DNA of 64,000 bases from contig PAKZ01000035.1 of assembly GCA_002706335.1 (NCBI GenBank), forward strand, positions 123,455 to 187,454, given 5' to 3'. Source of the DNA: Ahrensia sp. (GTDB lineage: Bacteria > Pseudomonadota > Alphaproteobacteria > Rhizobiales > Rhizobiaceae). Shown here piece by piece: positions 7,394 through 15,660 of the stretch; the stretch's first letter is position 1; each line of letters begins with the position of its first letter. The position numbers were made by a program, and so were the translations under genes. Below the pieces are notes generated by a model. The model searched no databases, was not told where the DNA came from, and saw only the letters and a program-made list of their open reading frames with translations.

Positions 7394-8662
7394 CTAGCCG
7401 AAACGTCGCCTGGCTTCCAAGGCCAGCCCGATACCCACGCTGCCGAACCGGTCTCCCTCGACCACGGCTGCATCCGGCACCGCCTCCAGCAACGCGCGTC
7501 GCACCACCGGGATCGCAGTCGTGCCGCCGGTCAGAAACAGCGCGGAAATCCGCTCCGATCCGATCCCCGCATCGCCAAGCGTAACGTCCAGTGCTTTGCG
7601 GATCGCCCCGGTTTCGCGAGCGATGATCGCCTCGAACTCCGCCCGCGCGATATCCACTTTCAGACCCTTTTCGATGGCCGCGAGGCTGATCCATGCATCG
7701 TCCGCATCGGTCAACGCGATCTTCGACCGCTCGACCTCCAGCGCGATCCGGTGGCCCAGTCTCTCCTCCAGCACATGCGCCAGCCGCTCGATCCGCTCAG
7801 GGCTAGTCGACAGCCGCAGATAATCCTTCACCTCGCGCAGGATCGCCGGGTCGTAGAGAAGATGGATCTTCTGCCATGTGCTCAGCGACACGAAGACATG
7901 CCGCGGAATGGTGATCGTCCCGTCGCCGAAATCGCGGCGCAGCCGGCTGTCCATGCCGAATTCGGGCATGACCTTCCTGAGATTGACCAGCCGGTCCAGA
8001 TCGGTACCGCCGACATGCACGCCGCCGGTCGCGAGAATGTCACCGCTCCTGTCCGCCCGGGTCCTGCCGGCGGGCGAAATTCGCACCACCGAGAAATCCG
8101 AGGGGCCGCCGCCGAGATCGGCGATCAGCGCGATTTCTTCTTTGTCGACGCTCCGCTCGTAATCCAGAGCCGCGGCGATCGGTTCGAACTGGAAGCTGAC
8201 CTCCTCGAACCCGGCAGTCCTGAAGATCCGCTCCAGCGTCTCCTGCGCGCGCCTGTCTGCATCATCGTCCTCGTCGACGAACCGCACCGGACGGCCCGCG
8301 ACCACCTTGTCTAACGGTGCGCCCCGAAATTCCTCCGCCGTCTCCCGGATCGAGCGGACGAAGCCGGCGATGATGTCGACGAAGGCCACGCGCTTTCCGG
8401 AGACATAGGTAAAGTCGTCCTCGAGGCTCGTCCCGAGAATGCTCTTCAGCGCCCGCATGAAGCGCCCCTCGCCGTCGCCGACATAGGCGTCGATGGCGCT
8501 GCGCCCGTATTTGCGCTGCCCGGTCTCGAAATCGAAGAACACCGTGCTGGGCAGGTCGAATTTCCCGTCCTCCAGAGGCGCCAGAACCGGTTCCTTGCCG
8601 TCGAAAAACGCCGCGGTGCTGTTGGACGTGCCGAAATCCACGCCGATCGCGTTGCTGGTCAT
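7394..8662 (-). CDS. yegD: Hsp70-family protein, YegD-like
   Basis: 422-residue protein containing only the actin-like ATPase of Hsp70: phosphate loop 1 G-V-D-F-G-T-S-N-S-T, phosphate loop 2 I-A-D-L-G-G-G-P-S-D-F-S, adenosine motif F-L-T-G-G-T-T-A-I-P. The substrate-binding domain of DnaK (about 640 residues) is absent, as in E. coli YegD. Role is unproven; a chaperone-like or regulatory ATPase is usual in annotation. ATG 8662 is the natural start. Confidence 0.87.
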   Translation of the reverse strand: MTSNAIGVDFGTSNSTAAFFDGKEPVLAPLEDGKFDLPSTVFFDFETGQRKYGRSAIDAYVGDGEGRFMRALKSILGTSLEDDFTYVSGKRVAFVDIIAGFVRSIRETAEEFRGAPLDKVVAGRPVRFVDEDDDADRRAQETLERIFRTAGFEEVSFQFEPIAAALDYERSVDKEEIALIADLGGGPSDFSVVRISPAGRTRADRSGDILATGGVHVGGTDLDRLVNLRKVMPEFGMDSRLRRDFGDGTITIPRHVFVSLSTWQKIHLLYDPAILREVKDYLRLSTSPERIERLAHVLEERLGHRIALEVERSKIALTDADDAWISLAAIEKGLKVDIARAEFEAIIARETGAIRKALDVTLGDAGIGSERISALFLTGGTTAIPVVRRALLEAVPDAAVVEGDRFGSVGIGLALEARRRFG

Positions 8663-8847
8663 GTCGGGTAACTCTGGGCTGGAGCTGGGGGAGAGGTCGT
8701 AAAGACCCGTTTTGTGACAGGGTCAAGACAAACCACGCGAATTTCGAAGAATCCGGGGGGCGGAGGGCGTCAAACCTCACCCCGTCGCCGCAACCATGCG
8801 ATAGTCTGACATGCGATTCGCGCAACGCTCAACGAGGGGTAATCGAC

Positions 8848-9087
8848 ATGGCCTATCCACCGCGCCGAATGTCCAGCGCAAGAGACAAGGCGGAAGCCCT
8901 GTTCAAATCCGCGACCACGAAGCCGGCCGAAAAGACCGAAACGCCGCGCAAGACCGTGGTCCCGCCCGGCAAGGAAAGTGTGACGCTGCGCATCGACAAT
9001 GATGTGCTGGCCCATTTCCAGAACGACGGCCCCGGCTGGCAGGACAAAATCAACAAGGCACTGCGCAAGGCCGCCGGTCTCGATTGA
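8848..9087 (+). CDS. BrnA-type antitoxin family protein, apparently solitary
   Basis: 79-residue protein with a basic, disordered N terminus and the C-terminal BrnA/DUF4415 signature V-T-L-R-I-D-N-D-V-L-A-H-F then G-P-G-W-Q-D-K-I-N-K-A-L-R-K. In the family this is a ribbon-helix-helix DNA-binding antitoxin that neutralises the BrnT RNase. GAGGGG precedes ATG 8848. No BrnT-like frame is visible on either side: the upstream gene is the divergent yegD and 240 bp of non-coding sequence follow. Confidence 0.75.
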   Translation: MAYPPRRMSSARDKAEALFKSATTKPAEKTETPRKTVVPPGKESVTLRIDNDVLAHFQNDGPGWQDKINKALRKAAGLD

Positions 9088-9271
9088 TCTGCGCGCGTCG
9101 GCCGCCCCCTGTCTTCGGATCGGCAATGCCGGCCCGCGCGAATTGACAGGAATCAATGCGGCTCTGGCCGCAACGATGTCTGATGAACATCTCATCCTGG
9201 TCCGGTGGGCAATTACCCTTTCAGCTTTGGGAGAGGGAGAAGGCCGCGCGATACTCCCGCACGGCCTGACC

Positions 9272-9304
9272 GCGCCGCCCGCAAGTCCGGGCGGCGCCTC
9301 TTTT
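9272..9304 (+). terminator. Rho-independent terminator after brnA-like gene
   Basis: Perfect 10-bp stem GCGCCGCCCG (9272-9281) / CGGGCGGCGC (9288-9297) with a CAAGTC loop, followed by CTCTTTT. It separates the antitoxin gene from the convergent glycosyltransferase operon. Confidence 0.8.
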
Positions 9305-9326
9305 CAGCCCGAACCCGACATAACCG

Positions 9327-10853
9327 TCAGTGCGGCCCCGTGCCGGAATAGTTCTCGGCCAGCACCAGCCGGTAGGTGTGGACCGGTATGCCGAAGCGTT
9401 CCACGGTGAATTCGCGGATCGGCGTCACCCGCTCGAAGACTCGTGTCACCAGTTCCTGCTCGGGCAGGAAATCGTCGACCAGCACCAGCGCGTCCTCGCC
9501 CTTGTGCGCAGCCGGGTCGAACCAGATATCGAACTGGTCGTCGCGCAGCCCGATCTTCACAACGTCCAGCCGCTTGCCGGCAAACGAGAGCAGCGACGCT
9601 GTGCGATAATCGGTGGTCATCACCATGTCGACGCCGATGAACTCTTCCTCCTCGGCAACGATGGCTGCAATCTCGTCCAGCCCGAACGAGATATCGACAT
9701 CGCGCAACTCGCTGCCGAACAGCCGGTACGACGGATACATCACCTGCGCCAGCACCAGCCAGACGCCCATTGCGACGCCGAACAGCGCGTGAAAGGTGAA
9801 TTCGGCGCGCCCGCGCATGTAGAACACCAGCACCGGCAGCGCGAACAGATAGGCCGCAAGGTTCCAGTAGTGGAGGATCGTGTTGGAGGCACAGAGCGCG
9901 ACGAAGACCGCGGTCGAGCCGATCAGAACCCAGCGGCCCACAGGCTCGAACGGCGTCCTCATCGTCCCCGCCCCGGCGGCGAAACGATAGAGCGCCAGCC
10001 CCGCGATCGGCGACAGCATCAGCACAGACGACAGCAGGAAATCCTTCAGGTTGCCGGCAAAGCCGCCATGCACCGACTGGCCGATCCGGCCCTGCAGATT
10101 GTAGCTGAAGCTCGGCCAGTCATGCGCGATATTCCAGCCGATCACCGGCGTCTGCATGACGACAGCAACCGCCGCGCCCAGCCACAGATGCCGGCTTGCA
10201 AGCAAAGGCCGCCCCTTCGGCGAGATCACTACCCAGGCGGCGAAGCCGAGCCCGAGAAAAACGGCGTTGTACTTCGAAAGCCCCGCCAGCCCGAGCGCGA
10301 CGCAGCCGGCATAAAAGTAGCGCCAGACCCGCCTTCCATCCTCCAGCCCCTGATGGAACAACGCCCAGAAATGCGCGGTCGCAAGACCAAAGAAGATCAG
10401 CAGATGATCTTGATGCGCCAGCGACTGGAAGCGCATCAGCATCGGCATCGCGAGCCAGACGACCGCACCGCCGAGAAATGCGCGCAACGCCAGCTCCCGC
10501 CCGGCCAGCCGCCGCGCCCAGAACCACAGGATCCACAGGCTGCCCGCGAAAGTCAGGACGACCGGCGCGCGCAGCGCGATGAGGTTCCACCCGAAGATCT
10601 CTGCCGAAAGCCGCTCCAGCCATGCGGCCAGCGGCGGATGGTCGTAATAGGACCAGTCGAGATGCTGGCCCCAAAGCCAGTAATAGGCCTCGTCCGCGGT
10701 CGGCGGGGCGGCGAAAAGCTGCACCGCCTTGATCGCTGCGAGCGGCAGCAACAGCGCGACCAGCCAGCGCAGCTGCGGCAATGTATCCGCAAGCGTCGCC
10801 GAGGCCCGTTGCCGCGCCTTCGAACCTAAATCCGCCTGCGTCGCCAGTGACAT
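9327..10853 (-). CDS. GT39/ArnT-like membrane glycosyltransferase (third of tandem trio)
   Basis: 508-residue polytopic protein. After the first membrane helix comes the acidic D-E-A-Y-Y-W-L-W-G motif (Asp54-Glu55), where GT-C enzymes place their catalytic acid, then W-S-Y-Y-D-H-P-P (to residue 74). About ten further hydrophobic helices and a soluble C-terminal domain follow, ending E-N-Y-S-G-T-G-P-H. Relatives transfer a sugar from a polyprenyl-phosphate donor to a lipid or protein on the periplasmic side. It is a paralog of the next two genes, with a 9-bp gap to its upstream partner. Confidence 0.85.
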   Translation of the reverse strand: MSLATQADLGSKARQRASATLADTLPQLRWLVALLLPLAAIKAVQLFAAPPTADEAYYWLWGQHLDWSYYDHPPLAAWLERLSAEIFGWNLIALRAPVVLTFAGSLWILWFWARRLAGRELALRAFLGGAVVWLAMPMLMRFQSLAHQDHLLIFFGLATAHFWALFHQGLEDGRRVWRYFYAGCVALGLAGLSKYNAVFLGLGFAAWVVISPKGRPLLASRHLWLGAAVAVVMQTPVIGWNIAHDWPSFSYNLQGRIGQSVHGGFAGNLKDFLLSSVLMLSPIAGLALYRFAAGAGTMRTPFEPVGRWVLIGSTAVFVALCASNTILHYWNLAAYLFALPVLVFYMRGRAEFTFHALFGVAMGVWLVLAQVMYPSYRLFGSELRDVDISFGLDEIAAIVAEEEEFIGVDMVMTTDYRTASLLSFAGKRLDVVKIGLRDDQFDIWFDPAAHKGEDALVLVDDFLPEQELVTRVFERVTPIREFTVERFGIPVHTYRLVLAENYSGTGPH

Positions 10854-10862
10854 GCCCCGCCC

Positions 10863-12398
10863 CTATTGCGGCCCTTCGCCGCGATAGCCCTCGGCGTGGA
10901 TCAGCCGGTAATGCTTGACCGGCACACCGAAGCGTTCCGCGGTGAAGTCGCCGATCGTCTCGGTCTTTTCGAAGGCCTTTTCGATCAGAACCGTCTCCGG
11001 GAACTCGTCATAGGCGAGCACAATGGCGTCCTCGCCCTTGTGCAGCGTCGGATCGAACCAGAAATCCCACATGTCGCGGCGCGGGCCGAGATGCACGATG
11101 TCGGTGCGCCCGGAATAAAGCGACAGGAGCGACGCAGACAGATAGTCGGTCGTGACGATCATAGCCGGATCGTATTCGGCTTCCGCCTTCTCCACCTCGG
11201 CCAGCATCGACGGGGCAGCGAACATCAGGTTCTCGTCGTGACGGCCCGGCGGCTGCGTCAGCGTCAGCAGCGGCACCACGGTCGAGGTGAACAACAGCGA
11301 GCCGCCATAGAGCACACCCCACAGCACATGCAGCCGGAACTCCATCGCGCTGCGGATCAGAAACGGCGCGACCGCGAGCGGCAGCAGATAGGACGTGACG
11401 TTCCAGTAATGCGCCGCCGGCGTCACAAGACACATCGCGTACCATGTCGCCGTGCCGATCAGGAACACCGATGCCGCCGGCCCCCGCAACAGGGCCGGCA
11501 CTGCCGGCGCGCCGCGGATCAGGAAGCGCAGGAAGGCAACCATCAGCACCGGCGAAACAAGCACGAAGCTCTGCACCGTGAAATTGTAGATGTGGTCGAA
11601 GGGCGATGTCGCCAGATGGCCGATGCGGTCATGCGTGTAGAACTGGAAGGACGGCCATCCATGCGACCAGTTCCAGTAAAGGACGGGCGACAGCATTGCC
11701 GCCGTCACCAGCGCCGCCAGCCACAGATGCACGTCGCCGAGCCACGCCAGCCTGTCCCTCTGCAAGAGGATCCAGACGCCGATACCGGCCGCGACGAAAA
11801 CGGCGTTGTATTTCGACAGCGCCGCCAGCCCGAGCATGACCGCGAAGAGATAGAGAAGCCGGTAGCGCGGCGCGCCAGCCTCCCGGCTTTCCGCGAACAG
11901 GACGAAGAAATGAAGCGCCGCCAGCGACAGGACGATCAGCAGGTGATCGTGGATCGCAAGGCTCTGATAGACCAGCATCAACGGCGAGGCGAGCCACATG
12001 GCCGTCCCGGTCAGGAAGGCACGCAGCCTGAGGTCCGGCGGCGCCAGCCGTCCGCACCAGTACCAGAGGATGAGAAGCGTGCCCGCGAATGTCGGCAACG
12101 TCGCCAGCCGCGCGGCGACCGTTCCATTGCCGAAGACAGTGCCGGTAAGCCAGTGCACCCAGCCGCCAAGCGGCGGATGGTCGTAATAGGACCAGTCGGG
12201 ATGCTGCCCCCAGAGCCAGTAATAGCCTTCGTCCGGCAACGCAGCGGCCAGAAAGACCGCGGTGAATTTCAGCACGCCGAGAACGACCAGCGCGGCGACG
12301 AGCACTTTCGTGCCGGGCAGGACTGCATCGAGCCCGGCGCCCGCCGCGCCGTCCCTGGCTGAAACCCGCCCCTCCGCTGCAAAGCCGATATCGGTCAC
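10863..12398 (-). CDS. GT39/ArnT-like membrane glycosyltransferase (second of tandem trio)
   Basis: 511-residue paralog of its two neighbours: L-P-D-E-G-Y-Y-W-L-W-G-Q-H-P-D-W-S-Y-Y-D-H-P-P near residue 55-75, the same helix pattern, V-T-T-D-Y-L-S-A-S-L-L-S and F-D-P-T-L-H-K-G-E-D in the C-terminal domain, and an ending E-G-Y-R-G-E-G-P-Q. The 8- to 9-bp gaps on both sides show one transcription unit. Divergence among the three copies is moderate over the whole length, so the duplication is not recent. Donor and acceptor are unknown. Confidence 0.85.
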   Translation of the reverse strand: MTDIGFAAEGRVSARDGAAGAGLDAVLPGTKVLVAALVVLGVLKFTAVFLAAALPDEGYYWLWGQHPDWSYYDHPPLGGWVHWLTGTVFGNGTVAARLATLPTFAGTLLILWYWCGRLAPPDLRLRAFLTGTAMWLASPLMLVYQSLAIHDHLLIVLSLAALHFFVLFAESREAGAPRYRLLYLFAVMLGLAALSKYNAVFVAAGIGVWILLQRDRLAWLGDVHLWLAALVTAAMLSPVLYWNWSHGWPSFQFYTHDRIGHLATSPFDHIYNFTVQSFVLVSPVLMVAFLRFLIRGAPAVPALLRGPAASVFLIGTATWYAMCLVTPAAHYWNVTSYLLPLAVAPFLIRSAMEFRLHVLWGVLYGGSLLFTSTVVPLLTLTQPPGRHDENLMFAAPSMLAEVEKAEAEYDPAMIVTTDYLSASLLSLYSGRTDIVHLGPRRDMWDFWFDPTLHKGEDAIVLAYDEFPETVLIEKAFEKTETIGDFTAERFGVPVKHYRLIHAEGYRGEGPQ

Positions 12399-12406
12399 CG
12401 GCCCAC

Positions 12407-13960
12407 CTATTGCGGCCCTTCGCCGCTATAATTCTGCGCGTAGACCAGCCAGTAATGCTGGATGGCGAAACCGTGCCGCTCCACGGTGAATTCGCGGATC
12501 ACCTCGGTCTTCTCGAAGACGGTGTCGATCAGCTCCGTTTCCGGGAACCGGTCATAGGCCAGCACCACCGCGTTCTGGCCCTTGTGCATGGTAGGGTCGA
12601 ACCAGAAATACCACATGTCCTCGCGCAGGCCCAGATGCACGATGTCGGTGCGCTTCGTCGTCAGCGCCAGCAGCGAGGCGGTGCGGTAATCCGTCGTCAC
12701 CACCATGTCCGCGCCGAGCCGCTTTTCCTCTTCCTCGACAATCGCCGCGATCTCCGGCAGCCCGTGCGAAATGTTGAAGTCGCTGATCGACTTGCCGGTC
12801 AGCAACGTCAGCGGGAAGAAGGTCGAGTTGAACAGCGCCATCGCCGCAAACGCGATGCCCCAGAGCATGTGCAGACGCACTTCCATGGCGCTGCGCATGA
12901 ACAGCAGCGCCACCGGCAGGAAGAACAGCACCGCGACGATGTTCCAGTAATAAAGCACCGAGGTCGAGAAGCTGAGCGCAAGGAAGACCGCGCTCGGGAT
13001 CAGGAAGGCAAAACGCCCGATCCCCTGCAGCGCCGCGGCAGGCCCCTTGGCCGTGCGCCCGAAGACGAAACGCATCAGCGCGACGAACAGCAACGGCGAC
13101 AAAAGCAGCACGAAGTTCTTGCAGAAATCGTAATAGCGCTCGACCACGGAATCGTGGTGCGTGTAGCCGATCCGGTCATGCAGATTGTATTGGAATGAGG
13201 GCCAATCATGCACCTCGTTCCAGTAGATCACCGGCGACTGCATCGCGACCGCGATGCTGGCCCCGATCCACAGATGCGGGCTTTTCAGCAGCACCCTTCC
13301 CTTCGGCGTAGCGATCACCCAGGCGGCGAAGGCGAGGCCGAGAAAGACACCGCTGTATTTCGACAGTCCCGCCATGCCGACCGAGACGCAGCCGGCATAG
13401 AGCCAGTGCCAGCCCGGGCCTTGCGCTTCGTCCATCGTCAGCACCAGCCGGCCGAAACAATGGGCGGCCAGGATGCCAAAGAAGATCAGCAGATGGTCAT
13501 GGAAGGCGATCGACTGGAAATTCATCAGCCAGGGCGAGGCAAGCCACACGCCCGCCGCGACGAGATAGGCATCCGGACCGCGCAGGCCGGGGGTCAGTCG
13601 CTTCGTCCACCAGCCGAGCACGGCCAGCGACCCTGCGAATGTCGCCAGCGTCCCCAGCCGGATCGCCAGCAACCCGTCGCCAAACACGAAACTCGCAGCC
13701 GCGTTCATCCAGGCGCCGAGCGGCGGATGGTCGTAATAGGACCAGTCGGGAAACTTGCCCCACAGCCAGTAGTAGCCCTCGTCGGCCAGCGGCACGGCGA
13801 AGAACACATTGACGATTTTCAGGAAGACGAGCGCCGCCAGCGCCGGGATCAGGAAACGCCTGGAGGGAATGGCGTCCGCCGGGATCCACTGCGGCGCATC
13901 TTTTGCCCGCTTGTCCGCGGTCTTATCCGCATCCGGATATGGCTGCGCGAAATCGGTCAT
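12407..13960 (-). CDS. GT39/ArnT-like membrane glycosyltransferase (first of tandem trio)
   Basis: 517-residue paralog, first in transcription order. It carries D-E-G-Y-Y-W-L-W-G-K-F-P-D-W-S-Y-Y-D-H-P-P-L-G, multiple membrane helices and the shared C-terminal motifs V-T-T-D-Y-R-T-A-S-L-L-A and F-D-P-T-M-H-K-G-Q-N, ending N-Y-S-G-E-G-P-Q. The N-terminal cytoplasmic tail is longer than in the other copies. It follows the extensin-like lipoprotein gene by 67 bp on the same strand, so all four may be co-expressed in envelope glycan modification. Confidence 0.85.
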   Translation of the reverse strand: MTDFAQPYPDADKTADKRAKDAPQWIPADAIPSRRFLIPALAALVFLKIVNVFFAVPLADEGYYWLWGKFPDWSYYDHPPLGAWMNAAASFVFGDGLLAIRLGTLATFAGSLAVLGWWTKRLTPGLRGPDAYLVAAGVWLASPWLMNFQSIAFHDHLLIFFGILAAHCFGRLVLTMDEAQGPGWHWLYAGCVSVGMAGLSKYSGVFLGLAFAAWVIATPKGRVLLKSPHLWIGASIAVAMQSPVIYWNEVHDWPSFQYNLHDRIGYTHHDSVVERYYDFCKNFVLLLSPLLFVALMRFVFGRTAKGPAAALQGIGRFAFLIPSAVFLALSFSTSVLYYWNIVAVLFFLPVALLFMRSAMEVRLHMLWGIAFAAMALFNSTFFPLTLLTGKSISDFNISHGLPEIAAIVEEEEKRLGADMVVTTDYRTASLLALTTKRTDIVHLGLREDMWYFWFDPTMHKGQNAVVLAYDRFPETELIDTVFEKTEVIREFTVERHGFAIQHYWLVYAQNYSGEGPQ

Positions 13961-14027
13961 GTCGTTTGTCCCGGTTTCGCAACCATTAGACGGAACCCCT
14001 TGCGAAATCGTGTAGGCGTCGCATGCC

Positions 14028-14912
14028 TCAATGGCAGGCGACGTTGCGGCGCTCTTTCAGGTCAAGATGGAAATGGTCGGCGTGGTCGCGGTTGTAGCCG
14101 GGACCAAGCACCGTGCCGAACCGGCCGCAGGCCTCGCCGCGCACCCGGTGCAGGAAGGAGCGTTCGCGGAACGCGAACAGGCCCGGCTTGTGCACGTCGA
14201 TAACCCGCCCGTTCCGAAGCTTGATCGCGCCGATATCGAGCGCATTGCCCTTGGAATGTTCCGACATCGAGCGCGAGCCGGCGATCTTGCGGCAGGAATA
14301 GGACGACATCTGCCGGATCTCGGCGACGCCGGAGAGGTAACGTGTCCGCGCCGCCGGGGCGAGATCCTTCTGCGCCCAGCGCGCCGCTTCCTCGGCCATG
14401 GCGCAATTCAGCTTCGCCGCCGGCGCCATTTTGATGCCGTGGCCGAGCGACGTCACCTCGACCGGCCAGTCGATGCCGCAGGAGGCGGAATCGCGGATGC
14501 GCGGGATGTCGCGATACTTGACGCCGAGGCGCTGCAGCCGCTTGCGGCACTGCACCTCTTCAGCCGGCATCGCATTGCCCGCATCGCGCTCCCCCTTGCC
14601 GAAGACGGATCTCGGCACGCTCGGAAACGCCCAGGCGGTCTGAACCGGCTGGGCGACCTGCGGGGCCGGTTGCGACGCCTGCGCGGATTGTGCGGGCGGC
14701 ATCGCCGGCGCCATGCTTGCCTGCGCCGTCATCGCGGGCTGCCCCATTTGCAGAGGCGTGGCCGGAATCGGTTCGGAAACGGGGATCGCCGCCGTCGGCG
14801 TCGGATCGGCGTATGGAATGAGGACGTCGGTGGCCACGCAGCCTGCCAAAAGGCTGCCGCCAACCGTCAATGCGGCCAGCGCCGCGAGAGGTGTTTTTCG
14901 CATCGCGTCCAT
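14028..14912 (-). CDS. extensin-like lipoprotein (extensin-like C-terminal domain)
   Basis: 294-residue protein. The signal peptide ends in the lipobox L-L-A-G-C, followed by a Pro/Ala/Gln-rich linker (about residues 35-95) and a C-terminal extensin-like domain with C-R-K-R-L, C-G-I-D-W-P-V-E-V, S-E-H-S-K-G-N-A-L-D-I and R-D-H-A-D-H-F-H-L-D. The S-x-H-x(2)-G-x-A-x-D and D-H-F-H arrangement resembles LAS/M15-type zinc peptidases, so a peptidoglycan-related activity is plausible but unproven. Translation may start at 14912 or at the second ATG 14903. Confidence 0.85.
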   Translation of the reverse strand: MDAMRKTPLAALAALTVGGSLLAGCVATDVLIPYADPTPTAAIPVSEPIPATPLQMGQPAMTAQASMAPAMPPAQSAQASQPAPQVAQPVQTAWAFPSVPRSVFGKGERDAGNAMPAEEVQCRKRLQRLGVKYRDIPRIRDSASCGIDWPVEVTSLGHGIKMAPAAKLNCAMAEEAARWAQKDLAPAARTRYLSGVAEIRQMSSYSCRKIAGSRSMSEHSKGNALDIGAIKLRNGRVIDVHKPGLFAFRERSFLHRVRGEACGRFGTVLGPGYNRDHADHFHLDLKERRNVACH

Positions 14913-14970
14913 TCCATCCGCTCTTTGTCCCGGATCGGATGGTAAGCGTTTGCGGTAAACAAGACTTTGG

Positions 14971-15000
14971 AAAACGCCGTTAACGCGCGGTTAACGGCGT
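14971..15000 (-). terminator. terminator of the PRC-barrel gene
   Basis: Perfect inverted repeat ACGCCGTTAAC (14974-14984) / GTTAACGGCGT (14990-15000) with a 5-nt loop. Read on the minus strand it is followed by TTTT, just past the PRC-barrel gene and before the lipoprotein gene. Confidence 0.7.
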
Positions 15001-15020
15001 CGGGGACGCTGGTCGGAGGC

Positions 15021-15548
15021 TTATTCGCCGATCCGGCCGAGATCGGTCGCGGGAACCAGCGTGGCGACGGCGCGGGTCGAACCGAGCGACAGGGTCACCT
15101 GGCCGGCGTCGAGCGAGGCGTAGCGCAGTGGCAGATAGACCGGCGCGAAAAGCGGGCTGGCGTCGCCGGAAGGCTCGATCACCAGTTCGTCGATCGAACC
15201 GTCCTCGTTGACGAAAGCGTCGGTGACATAGCCGAGGATGACGCCATCGGCGCTGACCACGTTCATGCCCATCCAGGCGTCGTTCATCTCATGCTCGACT
15301 TCCGGGTACACATCGTCGAACACGCCGCCGAAACGGTCCGCATCCAGATTGGCGTAGGCCACCTCGTAGGCGCCTTCGATCGGACCGGCCGAGGGCTGGC
15401 TCGCCGAGATCAGCGCGGTGCCAGCGAACACGATCGCCGAGACGATCGCCAGCGCCAGGGCGCGGCGCATCCCGCGGGCCTCGGCGGCGTTGCGCCGTGT
15501 TGCGGTTTCAAAGGTGAAGCTTCCGAAAGTGTGATCTGTGTTCGTCAT
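15021..15548 (-). CDS. PRC-barrel domain membrane-anchored protein
   Basis: 175 residues. One membrane helix (about residues 30-52, L-A-L-A-I-V-S-A-I-V-F-A-G) is followed by an extracytoplasmic PRC-barrel: M-N-V-V-S-A-D-G-V-I-L-G-Y-V-T-D-A-F-V-N-E-D-G, then I-D-E-L-V-I-E. PRC-barrels mediate protein interactions in several alphaproteobacterial envelope proteins. The start ATG 15548 is selected because sequence upstream lies in the diguanylate cyclase region and lacks coding character. Function unknown. Confidence 0.7.
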   Translation of the reverse strand: MTNTDHTFGSFTFETATRRNAAEARGMRRALALAIVSAIVFAGTALISASQPSAGPIEGAYEVAYANLDADRFGGVFDDVYPEVEHEMNDAWMGMNVVSADGVILGYVTDAFVNEDGSIDELVIEPSGDASPLFAPVYLPLRYASLDAGQVTLSLGSTRAVATLVPATDLGRIGE

Positions 15549-15660
15549 GGTCTCGCCGGTGATCCCTGTCACCGCCTCCTTGACCACCATCTCTACAGTG
15601 TGCCCCCGGGCGACGGTGTGCACTCCGTCACACGGCGAAAAACTGCACAGCTTGTCCGGG

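Noticed and set aside
8699..8726. Promoter for yegD (TTGACC and TTTACG on the minus strand)
   Set aside because: The -35 is good but the -10 is poor and the spacer is 16 bp; too weak to list as a feature.
9330..13198. Long plus-strand open frames opposite the glycosyltransferase trio
   Set aside because: Arg/Gln/His-rich translations typical of antisense GC-rich frames; the minus-strand proteins are clearly homologous to each other.
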